A DNA stretch of 64,000 nt from NCBI RefSeq assembly GCF_036346855.1, contig NZ_CP107841.1:4592001-4656000 (forward strand), given 5' to 3'. This stretch comes from Streptomyces europaeiscabiei. GTDB lineage: Bacteria > Actinomycetota > Actinomycetes > Streptomycetales > Streptomycetaceae. Below the pieces are notes generated by a model, which saw nothing but the letters and a program-made list of their open reading frames with translations, ran no database searches and was not told the origin of the DNA. Every line of letters begins with the position of its first letter. The stretch's first letter is position 1. Of this stretch, positions 7,193-15,701 are shown piece by piece. The position numbers were made by a program, and so were the translations under genes.

Positions 7193-7969
7193 GGACACGT
7201 GATTGGTGCTGTCGTTCGTGAACGGCTCCCCCTTCCACCCCGCCCAGCGGTCCCGCAGCCGCATCCCGGCCAGCCGGGCCATCAGGTCCAGCTCGGCCGG
7301 CCAGACGTACCGGAACGGGATCGACCGGTACTCCGGCCGCCCCTCGACGACCACCATGTGGTGCGATCGCATACCCTGCGTCGCCACGTCGTACGTGTCG
7401 AACCCCAGCCGCGTCGGACCGACATGGAACGGCACCGTGTTCTGCCCCGGCGGCAGCCTCCGCAGGTCCGGCACCCCGACCTCGATCACGAAGCAGCCGC
7501 CGGGCACGAGATGCGCGGCGGCGTTACGGAAGCAGTCCACCTGGGCGTCCTGCGTGAGCAGGTTGTTGATCGTGTTGAAGACGAGGTAGGCGACGGTGAA
7601 GCCGGGGCCGGCCACCCGGGTCGTGGCGAAGTCCCCGATGGTGACCCCGATGTCCGCGCCGCCCGGCTTGGCCCGCATCCGCTCCACCATGGCCCGCGAC
7701 ATGTCGATGCCGTGCACCGGCACGCCGCGCCGGGCGAGCGGCAGGGCGATCCGTCCGGTGCCGACCCCGAACTCCAGCGCCCGAGCGTCCCCTCCGGGCC
7801 CGCCCGCGAGACCGGCGATCAGCTCCACGGCCGGGTCGACGGTCTCCGCGCCGAACATGTCGGAGGAGGGGTCGTCGTAGTGCGCGGCGACGGCCTCGCC
7901 GAAGTAGCCGTCGGGGTCGTCGACGGCCTCGTACCCGGCCCCGAACGTGTTCTCGTCACCCGTGCTCAT
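7175..7969 (-). CDS. Class I SAM-dependent methyltransferase
   Basis: A 264-residue protein. SAM-binding motif I is ALEFGVGTGRIALPLARRG (about residues 65-85), followed by VHGIDMSRAMVERMRAK and TIGDFATTRVAGPGFTVAYL. Class I Rossmann methyltransferases of this type methylate small molecules; the acceptor is unknown. The ATG overlaps the stop of the upstream acetyltransferase (TGATG), indicating coupling. The end of the gene has been copied into an 18-bp repeat array. Confidence 0.87.
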   Translation of the reverse strand: MSTGDENTFGAGYEAVDDPDGYFGEAVAAHYDDPSSDMFGAETVDPAVELIAGLAGGPGGDARALEFGVGTGRIALPLARRGVPVHGIDMSRAMVERMRAKPGGADIGVTIGDFATTRVAGPGFTVAYLVFNTINNLLTQDAQVDCFRNAAAHLVPGGCFVIEVGVPDLRRLPPGQNTVPFHVGPTRLGFDTYDVATQGMRSHHMVVVEGRPEYRSIPFRYVWPAELDLMARLAGMRLRDRWAGWKGEPFTNDSTNHVSVWEKA

Positions 7970-8601
7970 CAGATTCCTTCCGGCGTAGGGTCCGTGGCCA
8001 GCCGTGCGTGCAGGTGCGCGTCCCGGAAGGCGTCGTGACGCCCCTCGTCGAACGTCGCCCCGCGCATGGTCCCCTCGTACGGGAACCCGCACAGCTCGGC
8101 GACACGGCAGGACGCGGCGTGGCCGACGACATGGTCGAGTTCGAGCCGGTGGATACCGAACTCGGTGAAGGCCCAGCGGGCGGCCAGGTCGAGGGCGCGG
8201 GTGGCGACCCGGCGGCCACGGGCCTCGGGCAGCACCCAGTAGCCGACGACGGCCCTCCGCATGAACGCGTCGATCCCGCTCAGCCCGACCAGCCCGAGTG
8301 TCACCCCGCTCTCCGCGTCCGTGACCCGGAAGGACACGGTCCTCCCCTCCGCGTCGGACTCGGCCCGCCGCCGCAGGGACTCCCGGGCGTCTTCGAGACT
8401 CCCGTCCAGGGTCTTGGGCGTGTTCCACCGCCGGAGGTCCGGATCGGTACGCCCCAGGAACCACGCCTCCACATCCGCTTCGGACTCGGCGTCCCAGGCG
8501 CACAGCCTCAGCCCGCGACCGCGCGGACCGTGCGGACCGGCGGACGGCCGGCGGGAAGGATCGGGGAACGGACCGGAGGATCGCTCATCAGTACGGCTCA
8601 C
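7969..8601 (-). CDS. GNAT-family N-acetyltransferase (RimJ/RimL-like)
   Basis: A 210-residue GNAT protein: LGLVGLSGID, VVGYWVLPEARGRRVATRAL (acetyl-CoA pyrophosphate loop, R-x-x-R-x-A variant), FGIHRLELDHVVGHAASCRV and ELCGFPYEGTMRGA are the hallmark RimJ/RimL-type segments. GTG at 8601 is preceded by GAGGGC. It sits 24 bp after the DUF35 gene and overlaps the methyltransferase, so DoxX, DUF35, GNAT and methyltransferase genes may form one transcription unit under operator site 3. Substrate unknown. Confidence 0.86.
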   Translation of the reverse strand: MSRTDERSSGPFPDPSRRPSAGPHGPRGRGLRLCAWDAESEADVEAWFLGRTDPDLRRWNTPKTLDGSLEDARESLRRRAESDAEGRTVSFRVTDAESGVTLGLVGLSGIDAFMRRAVVGYWVLPEARGRRVATRALDLAARWAFTEFGIHRLELDHVVGHAASCRVAELCGFPYEGTMRGATFDEGRHDAFRDAHLHARLATDPTPEGI

Positions 8602-8625
8602 GCCCTCATTGAAACGTGCGCCCCT

Positions 8626-9063
8626 TCACGAACGCGCGCGAAATACGGGCACCACGAAGCCCCCGCCCTCCCGGAAGACGACCTCCAACCCCATCCCCAT
8701 GCGTAGTTCACCCTCCCCTTGCCCACACTCCACGACCTCGGTCATCATCCGCGGCCCCTCGACGAGATCGACCACCGCGGGAACGTACGGCGTACGCTCC
8801 CCGAAGGGCGGCAGGTCGTTGCGGTGGACGACGGACCAGGTGTAGAGCGTGGCGCGCCCGCAGGCCTCCTCCCAGCGCACGTCCTCGCTCCAGCAGTACG
8901 GGCAGAACTCGCGCGGATAGTGGTGGGCGCGCCCGCAGTCCGCGGCCCCGCACCGCCTCAGGAGCAGCCGTCCGTCGGCGGCGGCGTCCCAGTACGTACG
9001 GGTGAACTCGTCGGCCTCGGGCAGATCGAACCGCGCGGCACCGGCACCACCCACTAGACCCAC
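8626..9063 (-). CDS. DUF35 zinc-ribbon/OB-fold protein
   Basis: About 145 residues. An N-terminal helix (FDLPEADEFTRTYWDAAADG) precedes a rubredoxin-like zinc ribbon with Cys pairs CGAADC and CPYC, then an OB fold (LYTWSVVHRNDLPPFGERTP, VVDLVEGPRMMTEVV). DUF35 proteins bind acyl-CoA and partner with thiolase-like enzymes, for example ChsH2 with Ltp2 in steroid side-chain retro-aldol cleavage. The likely partner here is the thiolase-fold protein at 1.9-3.1 kb, under the same operator. GTG 9063 overlaps the DoxX stop by a few bases; GTG 9054 is an alternative. Confidence 0.83.
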   Translation of the reverse strand: MGLVGGAGAARFDLPEADEFTRTYWDAAADGRLLLRRCGAADCGRAHHYPREFCPYCWSEDVRWEEACGRATLYTWSVVHRNDLPPFGERTPYVPAVVDLVEGPRMMTEVVECGQGEGELRMGMGLEVVFREGGGFVVPVFRARS

Positions 9064-9067
9064 CCCA

Positions 9068-9514
9068 TCAGAACAGCCCCAGCGCACTGTCGACGGACCA
9101 CGTCTGCCAGGACATCCCGAACAGCCCCACCACCGAGATGAGCGCCATCATCGAGTTCTGCCCCTGCTCGGCCCAGTCGTGGATCATCAGCACGAGGTAG
9201 AGGAGGTTGAGCAGCAGCCCGCCCACGAGCGCGACCGGCGTGAGAACTCCGAGGATCAGCCCCAGCCCGAGGGCGAGTTCGGCGTAGACGACGACATAGC
9301 CCATGGTGCGCGGCCGAGGCTTGACGACCACGTCGAACCCGCTCCGCACCGCCCCCCACCGGTGCTTCTCCGCCACCCCGGCCGCCCACGCGATCCCGGC
9401 CCCCTCCGACCAGGCCTTCTTGTCCTTGTGCCGCCAACTCTCCAGCCACCACAGGCCGAGCCCGATACGAAGTACGGCCAGCCATTCGGCCCCAGAGAGC
9501 CAGATCGTGTCCAT
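9068..9514 (-). CDS. DoxX-family membrane protein
   Basis: A 148-residue membrane protein with about four hydrophobic helices, including WLAVLRIGLGLWWLESW, YVVVYAELALGLGLILGVLT and LLLNLLYLVLMIHDWAEQG. This is the DoxX/DoxD layout, often linked to redox or thiosulfate:quinone chemistry. Operator site 3 lies 32 bp upstream of the ATG, so it is the first gene of the operon that also holds DUF35. Function in the pathway is unknown. Confidence 0.8.
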   Translation of the reverse strand: MDTIWLSGAEWLAVLRIGLGLWWLESWRHKDKKAWSEGAGIAWAAGVAEKHRWGAVRSGFDVVVKPRPRTMGYVVVYAELALGLGLILGVLTPVALVGGLLLNLLYLVLMIHDWAEQGQNSMMALISVVGLFGMSWQTWSVDSALGLF

Positions 9515-9546
9515 CGAAGCCGCCCTTCCGCATCCGCGCGGGGTTT

Positions 9547-9561
9547 CTGACGGTACGTCAG
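9547..9561. promoter_or_regulatory. Palindromic operator site 3 (CTGACG-GTA-CGTCAG)
   Basis: Perfect arms. It lies 32 bp upstream of the DoxX ATG (minus strand) and about 290 bp upstream of the flavin monooxygenase on the plus strand. Confidence 0.75.
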
Positions 9562-9848
9562 TTCAGCGGATGGGGGGTGGATGCGCAAGAGGCGCGGGCG
9601 GGCCGACGGAAGGCGGTCCGCCATGGACCGCCACCACATGCCGGCCGGTCGGGGGTGCGGCCCCAAGGAGTGCACCCCCGACCGTCACCCCCCGCGCCCC
9701 ACCACCCCGCGCCCACCACCCCGCCCCCACATTCCAAGAGACCTACGCCACAGATCCCACCCACGTCTCCTACACCCGTGATCAATCCGCAACCAATTCC
9801 GGGCTTGACCGAGACCCAACAAGTGAGGGCGTGAATACGCTCGGTCGC

Positions 9849-11060
9849 ATGGCCGACTCCAAAGCTTCCGCGACTCCCGCCTCCGACCGCCCCGTCTATG
9901 TGATCGGCGGCGGCCCCGGCGGGCTGGCCGTCGCGTACGCGTTGCGGGCCCAAGGGGTGCGGGCCGTGGTGCTGGAGAAGGCGGACGGGGTCGGGGCGTC
10001 CTGGCGGCGGCACTACGACCGGCTGCACCTGCACACGACCCGGCGCCTGTCGGGCCTGCCCGGCCTGCCCATGCCGCGCCGCTTCGGCCGGTGGGTGTCG
10101 CGGGACAACGTGGTGCGCTACCTGGAGAAGTACGCCGAGGTGCACCAACTGGAGATCGTGACCGGCGTCGAGGTGTCCCGCGTCGAGCGGAGCGCCGACG
10201 GCACCGGCTGGCTGCTGCACGCCACCGGCGGCCGCGAGCTGACCGGCGGCGCGGTCGTCGTCGCCACCGGCTACAACCACACGCCCCACATCCCCGACTG
10301 GCCCGGCCGCGACTCGTACACCGGCGAACTCGTGCACGCCTCCGAGTACCGCAACCCCGAGCCCTACGCCGGCCGTGACGTCCTCGTCGTCGGCATCGGC
10401 AACACCGGCGCCGAGATCACCGTCGACCTCGTCGAGGGCGGGGCGGCGCGCGTCCGGCTCGCGGTGCGGACGGCCCCGCACATCGTGCGCCGCTCGACCG
10501 CCGGATGGGCGGCCCAGTACACGGGCGTCGTCGTACGGCGGCTGCCGGTGGCCCTCGTGGACCGCCTCGCCAAGCCCATGGCGAAGCTCAGCGTGCCGGA
10601 CCTGTCGGCGCACGGCCTGACCCGGCCCGACACCGGCCTCTACTCCCGGGTGAACGAGGGCTCCATTCCCGTGCAGGACGTCGGGCTCATCGACGCCGTG
10701 CGGAAGGGCAAGGTCGAGATCGTCGGCTCGGTCGAGGGGTTCGAGGACGGCAAGGTCGCCCTCGGCGACGGCACCCGCATCGAGACCGACGCCGTGATCG
10801 CCGCCACCGGCTACCGGCGCGCCCTGGAAGGGCTCGTCGGACACCTCGACGTGCTAGACGAACGCGGGAAGCCTGTCGTGCACGGGGCCCGCTCCCCCAA
10901 GAACGCCCCCGGCCTCTACTTCACCGGCTTCACCAACCCCATCAGCGGCATGTTCCGCGAACTCGCCCTCGACGCCGAGAAAATCGCCAGGACGGTCGCG
11001 AAGACGGGCGGGGTCGCCACCCGCGACGCGGTCACCGTACAGATCCGCGCCACGCACTGA
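9849..11060 (+). CDS. FAD/NADPH-dependent flavin monooxygenase (FMO/YUCCA-like)
   Basis: A 403-residue two-dinucleotide-domain flavoprotein. FAD-binding GGGPGGLAVAYALRAQGV is near residue 20, VVVATGYNHTPHIP near 140, the NADPH-binding GIGNTGAEITVDL near 185, and the second ATGYRRAL motif near 325. The class I flavin-monooxygenase fingerprint FxGxxxHxxx(Y) is matched loosely by YTGELVHASEYRNP. Such enzymes hydroxylate or Baeyer-Villiger-oxidise ketones, amines or sulfides. ATG 9849 is used; an in-frame GTG at 9831 is possible. It could supply an oxygenation step in the surrounding catabolic pathway (inference). Confidence 0.85.
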   Translation: MADSKASATPASDRPVYVIGGGPGGLAVAYALRAQGVRAVVLEKADGVGASWRRHYDRLHLHTTRRLSGLPGLPMPRRFGRWVSRDNVVRYLEKYAEVHQLEIVTGVEVSRVERSADGTGWLLHATGGRELTGGAVVVATGYNHTPHIPDWPGRDSYTGELVHASEYRNPEPYAGRDVLVVGIGNTGAEITVDLVEGGAARVRLAVRTAPHIVRRSTAGWAAQYTGVVVRRLPVALVDRLAKPMAKLSVPDLSAHGLTRPDTGLYSRVNEGSIPVQDVGLIDAVRKGKVEIVGSVEGFEDGKVALGDGTRIETDAVIAATGYRRALEGLVGHLDVLDERGKPVVHGARSPKNAPGLYFTGFTNPISGMFRELALDAEKIARTVAKTGGVATRDAVTVQIRATH

Positions 11061-11094
11061 CGAACAGCCGGGCGGCCCGGGCCAGCGGGCGATC

Positions 11095-11198
11095 GGACCA
11101 CCTGGCGACCGGGCCACCGGAGCACCTGGCGACCGGGTCACCGGGCGAACCGGGCCACGGAGCACCTGGCGACCGGGTCACCGGGCGAACCGGGCCAC
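11095..11198 (+). repeat. 40-bp direct repeat, about 2.6 copies
   Basis: Copies at 11119-11158 and 11159-11198 are identical over 40 bp, preceded by a partial copy from 11095. It lies directly after the monooxygenase gene. Non-coding. Confidence 0.9.
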
Positions 11199-11529
11199 CT
11201 GGCCAGCCGGCCGTCGCCTGACCAGTGGCGACCTGCCGGCCCGGCACCCCTGGGGCCTGCGGCCAGGCCCCAGGCGCGGGCCCAGGTCCAAGCCCCGGCT
11301 CGGCCCAGCCCCACCCCCACCCCCAGCTCCACCCCTCGCCCCCGTTCCACGGACGTACCCCGACCGCACCCACCGCCCCGGGCGTCACCGTGCCGCCCAC
11401 ACGCAACCTCAAGGCGAACGCCCCCGCTCCGCGTTCGGCCGTAGACAGACTCGCTCGTAGACGTCTGACCGCCACCCCACACGGGTACAACTTCCTTACT
11501 GCCGCGTAACTTTGCTCGCACACCCATTC

Positions 11530-11544
11530 CTGACACACCGTCAG
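11530..11544. promoter_or_regulatory. Palindromic operator site 4 (CTGACA-CAC-CGTCAG)
   Basis: Upstream copy of a pair in front of the acyl-CoA synthetase operon. Left arm deviates at one base. Confidence 0.7.
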
Positions 11545-11560
11545 TTCAGTAGTCTTAGAT

Positions 11561-11575
11561 CTGACGTGTCGTCAG
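11561..11575. promoter_or_regulatory. Palindromic operator site 5 (CTGACG-TGT-CGTCAG)
   Basis: Second copy of the pair, perfect arms, centre 31 bp (about three helical turns) from site 4 and 55 bp upstream of the ATG at 11631. Confidence 0.75.
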
Positions 11576-11630
11576 AAACGTGAATGCGTCACGTCACTGA
11601 ATTGGCTGTCACACAGGAGCGGGCGGACCG

Positions 11631-13898
11631 ATGCTTGGATCAACCCACGGCACCCTCACCACCGACTCCCGCCGGGCCCGGGCCATCGCGTGCGGCGAGC
11701 ACCCGACGCAGGTCGTGCACGGCAGGCCCGCCGAGGCCGGCGACCTCGACGTCAGCGGACGCCCGCTGTACGCCGACGTCCCCGATCTGGACCGATTCTT
11801 CCGACCTGAATCCGTGGCCGTCGTCGGCGCCTCGGACACGGAGGGTCGGCCGAACACCGGGATCACCCGGCAGCTGCTCGCCTGGTCCGAACGGGTCGGC
11901 GCCAGGCTGCACCCCGTGCACCCCACGCGCGAGTCGGTCTTCGGCATCCCCTGCGCCCCTTCCGTCGCCGACCTGCCCGAACAGGTCGATCTCGCCGTAC
12001 TGCTCCTCTCCGATCCGCTCCCCGTGATCGACGAACTGGCCGAGGCCAAGGTGAAGTTCGCCGTCGCCTTCGCCTCCGGTTTCGCCGAGACCGGCGAGGA
12101 GGGCGCCGCCGCGCAGGAGCGGCTGGCCGCCGCCGTGGCCCGCGCCGACGGTCTGCGGCTGCTCGGCCCCAACACCAACCTCAACGCCTTCGAGCACTTC
12201 CGCGACGACCTCGACGGCCCGGCGATCGCGCTGATCACCCAGTCCGGCCACCAGGGCCGCCCCGTCTTCTCCCTCCAGGAACTCGGCATCCGCCTCTCCC
12301 ACTGGGCCCCCACCGGCAACGAGGCCGATCTGGAGACCGCCGACTTCATCTCCTACTTCGCCGAACGCCCCGAGGTCGGCGCCATCGCGGCCTACGTCGA
12401 GGGCCTCAAGGACGGCCGCGCCTTCCTCCTCGCCGCCGACCGGGCCGCCCGGCGCGGTGTGCCCGTCGTCGCCGTCAAGGTCGGCCGCACCGAGACCGGC
12501 GCCCGCACCGCCGCCTCCCACACCGGCAAGCTGACCGGCGCGGACGCGGTGGTCGACGCGGCGATGCGGCAGTTCGGCGTGATCCGTGTCGACGGACTCG
12601 ACGAACTCCAGGACACGGCCACCCTGCTGGCGCGGGCCCGCCGGCCCCGCACCCCGGACTCGACCACCCTGGGCTCGGCCGCCCCGAGGCCCGAGGGCGT
12701 CGTCGTCTATTCGATCTCGGGCGGCACGGGCGCGCACTTCGCCGACCTGGCCACCGAGGCCGGACTGCCCCTCCCCATGCTCTCCGAGGCCAAGCAGGCC
12801 GAGCTGCACCAGTGGATCCCCGACTATCTGAGCGTGGCCAACCCCGTGGACAACGGCGGCCACCCCGTGGGCGACTGGCGCGGACCCCGCATCCTCGACG
12901 CGATCCTCGACGACCCGGCGGTGGGGGTGCTGATCTGTCCCATCACGGGCCCCTTCCCACCGATGAGCGACAAGCTCGCCCAGGACCTGGTGGCCGCGGC
13001 GGAGCGGACGGACAAGCTGGTGTGCGTGGTGTGGGGGTCGCCGGTGGGCACCGAGGCCGCGTACCGCGAGACGCTGCTGGGGTCGTCCCGGGTGGCGACC
13101 TTCCGTACCTTCGCCAACTGCATCACGGCCGTCCGCGCCCACCTGGACCACACCCGCTTCACCAGCGCCTACCGCTCCCCCTTCGACGAGGCACCGCGCT
13201 CCCCCTCCCCCTCCTTCCGCAAGGCGAAGGCGCTGATGCGGCCGGGGCAGCAGCTGAGCGAGCACGCGGCCAAGCAGCTGCTGCGCGCGTACGGGATTCG
13301 CGTGCCGCGCGAGCAGTTGGTGACCAGCGCGGCGGCGGCCGTACGCGCGGCGAGCCTCGTCGGCTACCCGGTGGTGATGAAGGCGTCCGGCGCCCGCATC
13401 GCCCACAAGACGGAACTCGGCCTGGTGAAGATGGGTCTGACCTCCGCGAGCCAGATCCGCGACGCCTATCGCGAACTGACCGACATCGCCCGCTACGAGG
13501 ACGTCCCCCTCGACGGGGTGCTGGTGTGCCAGATGGTCGAGCGAGGTGTGGAGATGGTCGTGGGCGTCACCCACGACGACCTCTTCGGGCCCACGGTCAC
13601 GGTCGGCCTCGGCGGTGTCCTCGTGGAGGTCCTGCGCGACTCCGCCGTACGCGTGCCCCCCTTCGCCGAGGACCAGGCCCACGCCATGCTCGCCGAACTG
13701 CGCGGGCGGGCCCTGCTGGACGGGGTGCGCGGGGCTCCCCCGGCCGACGTGGACGCCCTCGTGGAGGTCGTGCTCCGTGTACAGCGCATGGCGCTCGAAC
13801 TCGGGGACGAGATCGCGGAGTTGGACATCAACCCGCTCATGGTGCTGCCGAGGGGGCAGGGGGCCGTGGCCCTGGACGCGCTGGCGGTGTGCCGCTGA
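11631..13898 (+). CDS. ADP-forming acyl-CoA synthetase (fused alpha/beta, acetate-CoA ligase family)
   Basis: A 755-residue fusion. The N-terminal CoA-binding Rossmann domain (FFRPESVAVVGASDTEGRPN) is followed by the succinyl-CoA-ligase-like domain containing the phospho-His loop AASHTGKLTGADAVVDAAM, and a C-terminal ATP-grasp domain (LLRAYGIRVPRE, YPVVMKASGARIAHKTELG, GVEMVVGVTHDDLFGPTV, ELDINPLMV). It makes an acyl-CoA from an acid with ATP to ADP and phosphate, or runs in reverse for energy gain. First gene of a plus-strand operon with enoyl-CoA hydratase and flavin reductase, controlled by sites 4 and 5. Confidence 0.87.
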   Translation: MLGSTHGTLTTDSRRARAIACGEHPTQVVHGRPAEAGDLDVSGRPLYADVPDLDRFFRPESVAVVGASDTEGRPNTGITRQLLAWSERVGARLHPVHPTRESVFGIPCAPSVADLPEQVDLAVLLLSDPLPVIDELAEAKVKFAVAFASGFAETGEEGAAAQERLAAAVARADGLRLLGPNTNLNAFEHFRDDLDGPAIALITQSGHQGRPVFSLQELGIRLSHWAPTGNEADLETADFISYFAERPEVGAIAAYVEGLKDGRAFLLAADRAARRGVPVVAVKVGRTETGARTAASHTGKLTGADAVVDAAMRQFGVIRVDGLDELQDTATLLARARRPRTPDSTTLGSAAPRPEGVVVYSISGGTGAHFADLATEAGLPLPMLSEAKQAELHQWIPDYLSVANPVDNGGHPVGDWRGPRILDAILDDPAVGVLICPITGPFPPMSDKLAQDLVAAAERTDKLVCVVWGSPVGTEAAYRETLLGSSRVATFRTFANCITAVRAHLDHTRFTSAYRSPFDEAPRSPSPSFRKAKALMRPGQQLSEHAAKQLLRAYGIRVPREQLVTSAAAAVRAASLVGYPVVMKASGARIAHKTELGLVKMGLTSASQIRDAYRELTDIARYEDVPLDGVLVCQMVERGVEMVVGVTHDDLFGPTVTVGLGGVLVEVLRDSAVRVPPFAEDQAHAMLAELRGRALLDGVRGAPPADVDALVEVVLRVQRMALELGDEIAELDINPLMVLPRGQGAVALDALAVCR

Positions 13899-13956
13899 GC
13901 GCCGGCGCAGCACACCCAGGGCCACCATCACTCCTCGTAGCAACAGGAGCACCCAC

Positions 13957-14835
13957 ATGTCCGCTTCCCCCTCTGAACATCCCGAAAAATCCCGTGACTC
14001 ATTGATACGGCACGCCACTGACAACGCCGTCTCATGGATCACCCTCAACCGCCCCGAAGCGATGAACGCGATCACCCCCGACCAGCGGGAACGCCTCATC
14101 CACCTCCTCGCCGACGCCTCCGCCGACCCCGCCGTACGCGCGGTCGTCATCACCGCGACGGGCCGGGGCTTCTGCGCGGGGGCGGACCTTCGGGACGCGG
14201 CGAACGGCGGCGGATCGGCGACCGGCAGCGGACCGGCGGGCGGCGGATCGGCGACCGGCAGCGGGGCGCGCGTGGCCGGTGACGTGGCGCGCGTGATCCG
14301 CCTCGGCGCCCAGCGGCTCGTCGCGGCCGTCCTCGACTGCGAGAAGCCGGTGATCGCGGCGGTGAACGGTACGGCGGCCGGTATCGGCGCGCATCTCGCC
14401 CTCGCCTGCGACCTCGTACTGGCGGCCGAGGAGGCCCGTTTCATCGAGGTGTTCGTACGGCGCGGCCTCGTCCCCGACGGCGGCGGCGCGTATCTGCTCC
14501 CCCGCCTCGTCGGCCCCCACCGGGCGAAGGAGCTGATGTTCTTCGGCGACGCCCTGTCCGCCGCCGACGCGGAGCGCCTCGGCCTCGTCAACCGTGTCGT
14601 TCCCGCCCCGGACCTGGAGAAGACGGCCCGCGAGTGGGCCGAGCGTCTCGCCGCCGGCCCGACCCGCGCCCTTGCACTGACCAAACACCTGGTCAACACC
14701 TCCCTCGACACCGACCGCGCCACCGCCTTCGCCGCCGAGGCCGCCGCGCAGGAGATCAACATGACGACGGCGGACGCCCAGGAGGGCGTGGCGAGCTTCG
14801 TGGAACGACGGACACCGCGCTACGAGGGCCGCTGA
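13957..14835 (+). CDS. Enoyl-CoA hydratase/isomerase with in-frame Gly/Ser duplication
   Basis: A 292-residue crotonase-fold protein: ITLNRPEAMNAITPDQRERL, the oxyanion-hole segment GFCAGADLRD, VIAAVNGTAAGIGAHLALAC, and FVRRGLVPDGGGAYLLPRLV, which retains a Glu/Asp-region typical of hydratases. It would hydrate a 2-enoyl-CoA. Directly after ADLRD is a linker with two copies of GGGSATGSG, a duplication of about 24-27 bp in the flexible loop near the active site. CAGGAG lies about 10 bp before the ATG. It sits 58 bp after the CoA synthetase. Confidence 0.88.
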   Translation: MSASPSEHPEKSRDSLIRHATDNAVSWITLNRPEAMNAITPDQRERLIHLLADASADPAVRAVVITATGRGFCAGADLRDAANGGGSATGSGPAGGGSATGSGARVAGDVARVIRLGAQRLVAAVLDCEKPVIAAVNGTAAGIGAHLALACDLVLAAEEARFIEVFVRRGLVPDGGGAYLLPRLVGPHRAKELMFFGDALSAADAERLGLVNRVVPAPDLEKTAREWAERLAAGPTRALALTKHLVNTSLDTDRATAFAAEAAAQEINMTTADAQEGVASFVERRTPRYEGR

Positions 14836-14871
14836 CGCCCGGAAGAACCGTTACGGGACCCCACTTCACTT

Positions 14872-14886
14872 CTGACGATCCGTCAG
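14872..14886. promoter_or_regulatory. Palindromic operator site 6 (CTGACG-ATC-CGTCAG)
   Basis: Perfect arms, 13 bp upstream of the flavin-reductase start region, between it and the enoyl-CoA hydratase. The flavin reductase thus may have its own promoter within the operon. Confidence 0.72.
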
Positions 14887-14899
14887 CTCCAATGGTGAT

Positions 14900-15595
14900 G
14901 TGATGGGACACGCTGGAATGGCAGCCGCCGCCGTCCGCTATCTGAGGGCGGACCCGGCGGACAGAAGCCGTAGGACGACGCACCCGGAAGCGGTCGTCGA
15001 AGCACTGCCGCGCCCCGAGCTGCGCTGCGTGGGCGAGGACGAGCGCGCGCCGGTGGACCAGGCCGAATTCCGGCGCGTACTGGGCAACTTCGCGACGGGT
15101 GTCACGGTGATCACCGCACCGCCGTCGACCCGGTCGGCCGACGCCCCCGCCCTCACCGAACACCTCACCGGACACCTCGACGGCCTGCCCGCCGACCGCC
15201 CCGCCGGCTTCGCCTGCCAGTCGTTCTCGTCCCTCTCGCTCGATCCGCCGCTGGTCGCGTTCATGGTCGGCCGTACGTCGACGACCTGGCCCCGGATCGC
15301 CCGCGCGGGCGTCTTCTGCGTGAACGTACTCGGCGCGGACCAGGGCGACTTGTGCCGGAGCTTCGCGGTGAGCGGCGCGGACAAGTTCGCCGGTGTAGCC
15401 CACACCCCGGCCCCCGCCACGGGCTCCCCCCGCCTCACCGGCGCCGCCGCCTGGATCGACTGCACGATCCACGCCGTCCACACCGGCGGCGACCACCTGA
15501 TCGTGGTGGGCCGGGTGAAGGCGCTGGGCACGGACGACGAGGCGACGCGCCCGCTGCTGTTCCACAGGGGGCGGTTCGGGCAGCTCAGGCCATGA
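14900..15595 (+). CDS. Flavin reductase (FMN-binding split barrel; monooxygenase partner type)
   Basis: The conserved domain begins at FRRVLGNFATGVTVITA (about residue 55), then FACQSFSSLSLDPPLVAFMV, VFCVNVLGADQGDLCRSFAV and GGDHLIVVGRVKALG. This matches HsaB/HpaC-type NAD(P)H:flavin reductases that feed reduced flavin to two-component monooxygenases. The N-terminal 50 residues are an unconserved extension; a GTG at 14900, ATG 14903 or ATG 14918 could be the start. The matching oxygenase component is not in the window, although an FMO is. Confidence 0.83.
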   Translation: MMGHAGMAAAAVRYLRADPADRSRRTTHPEAVVEALPRPELRCVGEDERAPVDQAEFRRVLGNFATGVTVITAPPSTRSADAPALTEHLTGHLDGLPADRPAGFACQSFSSLSLDPPLVAFMVGRTSTTWPRIARAGVFCVNVLGADQGDLCRSFAVSGADKFAGVAHTPAPATGSPRLTGAAAWIDCTIHAVHTGGDHLIVVGRVKALGTDDEATRPLLFHRGRFGQLRP

Positions 15596-15701
15596 CAGCA
15601 AGGTTGGGCGCCACTCGTTCGAGTGCGCCGACTGAAGCGCCTCCTTGAGGGCCCGGCCAGGCAGCCCCCGACCCTCGGGCCCCCGTTACCCCCACGCCCG
15701 C

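Larger units (their letters stand above)
11061..11629. other. Gene-free stretch with 40-bp repeats and operator pair
   Basis: No credible coding region. The first part holds a 40-bp tandem repeat (11095-11198), the middle is a Pro-codon-like C-rich stretch, and the last 110 bp carry two operator copies ahead of the acyl-CoA synthetase gene. Confidence 0.7.

Noticed and set aside
11095..11198. Possible CRISPR array from 40-bp direct repeats
   Set aside because: The copies are directly abutting with no spacers, and no cas genes are present.
11640..14762. A 1040-codon minus-strand open frame opposite the CoA synthetase and hydratase genes
   Set aside because: It is antisense to two well-supported genes, has no recognisable domains and is His/Gly/Arg-rich as expected of a high-GC shadow.
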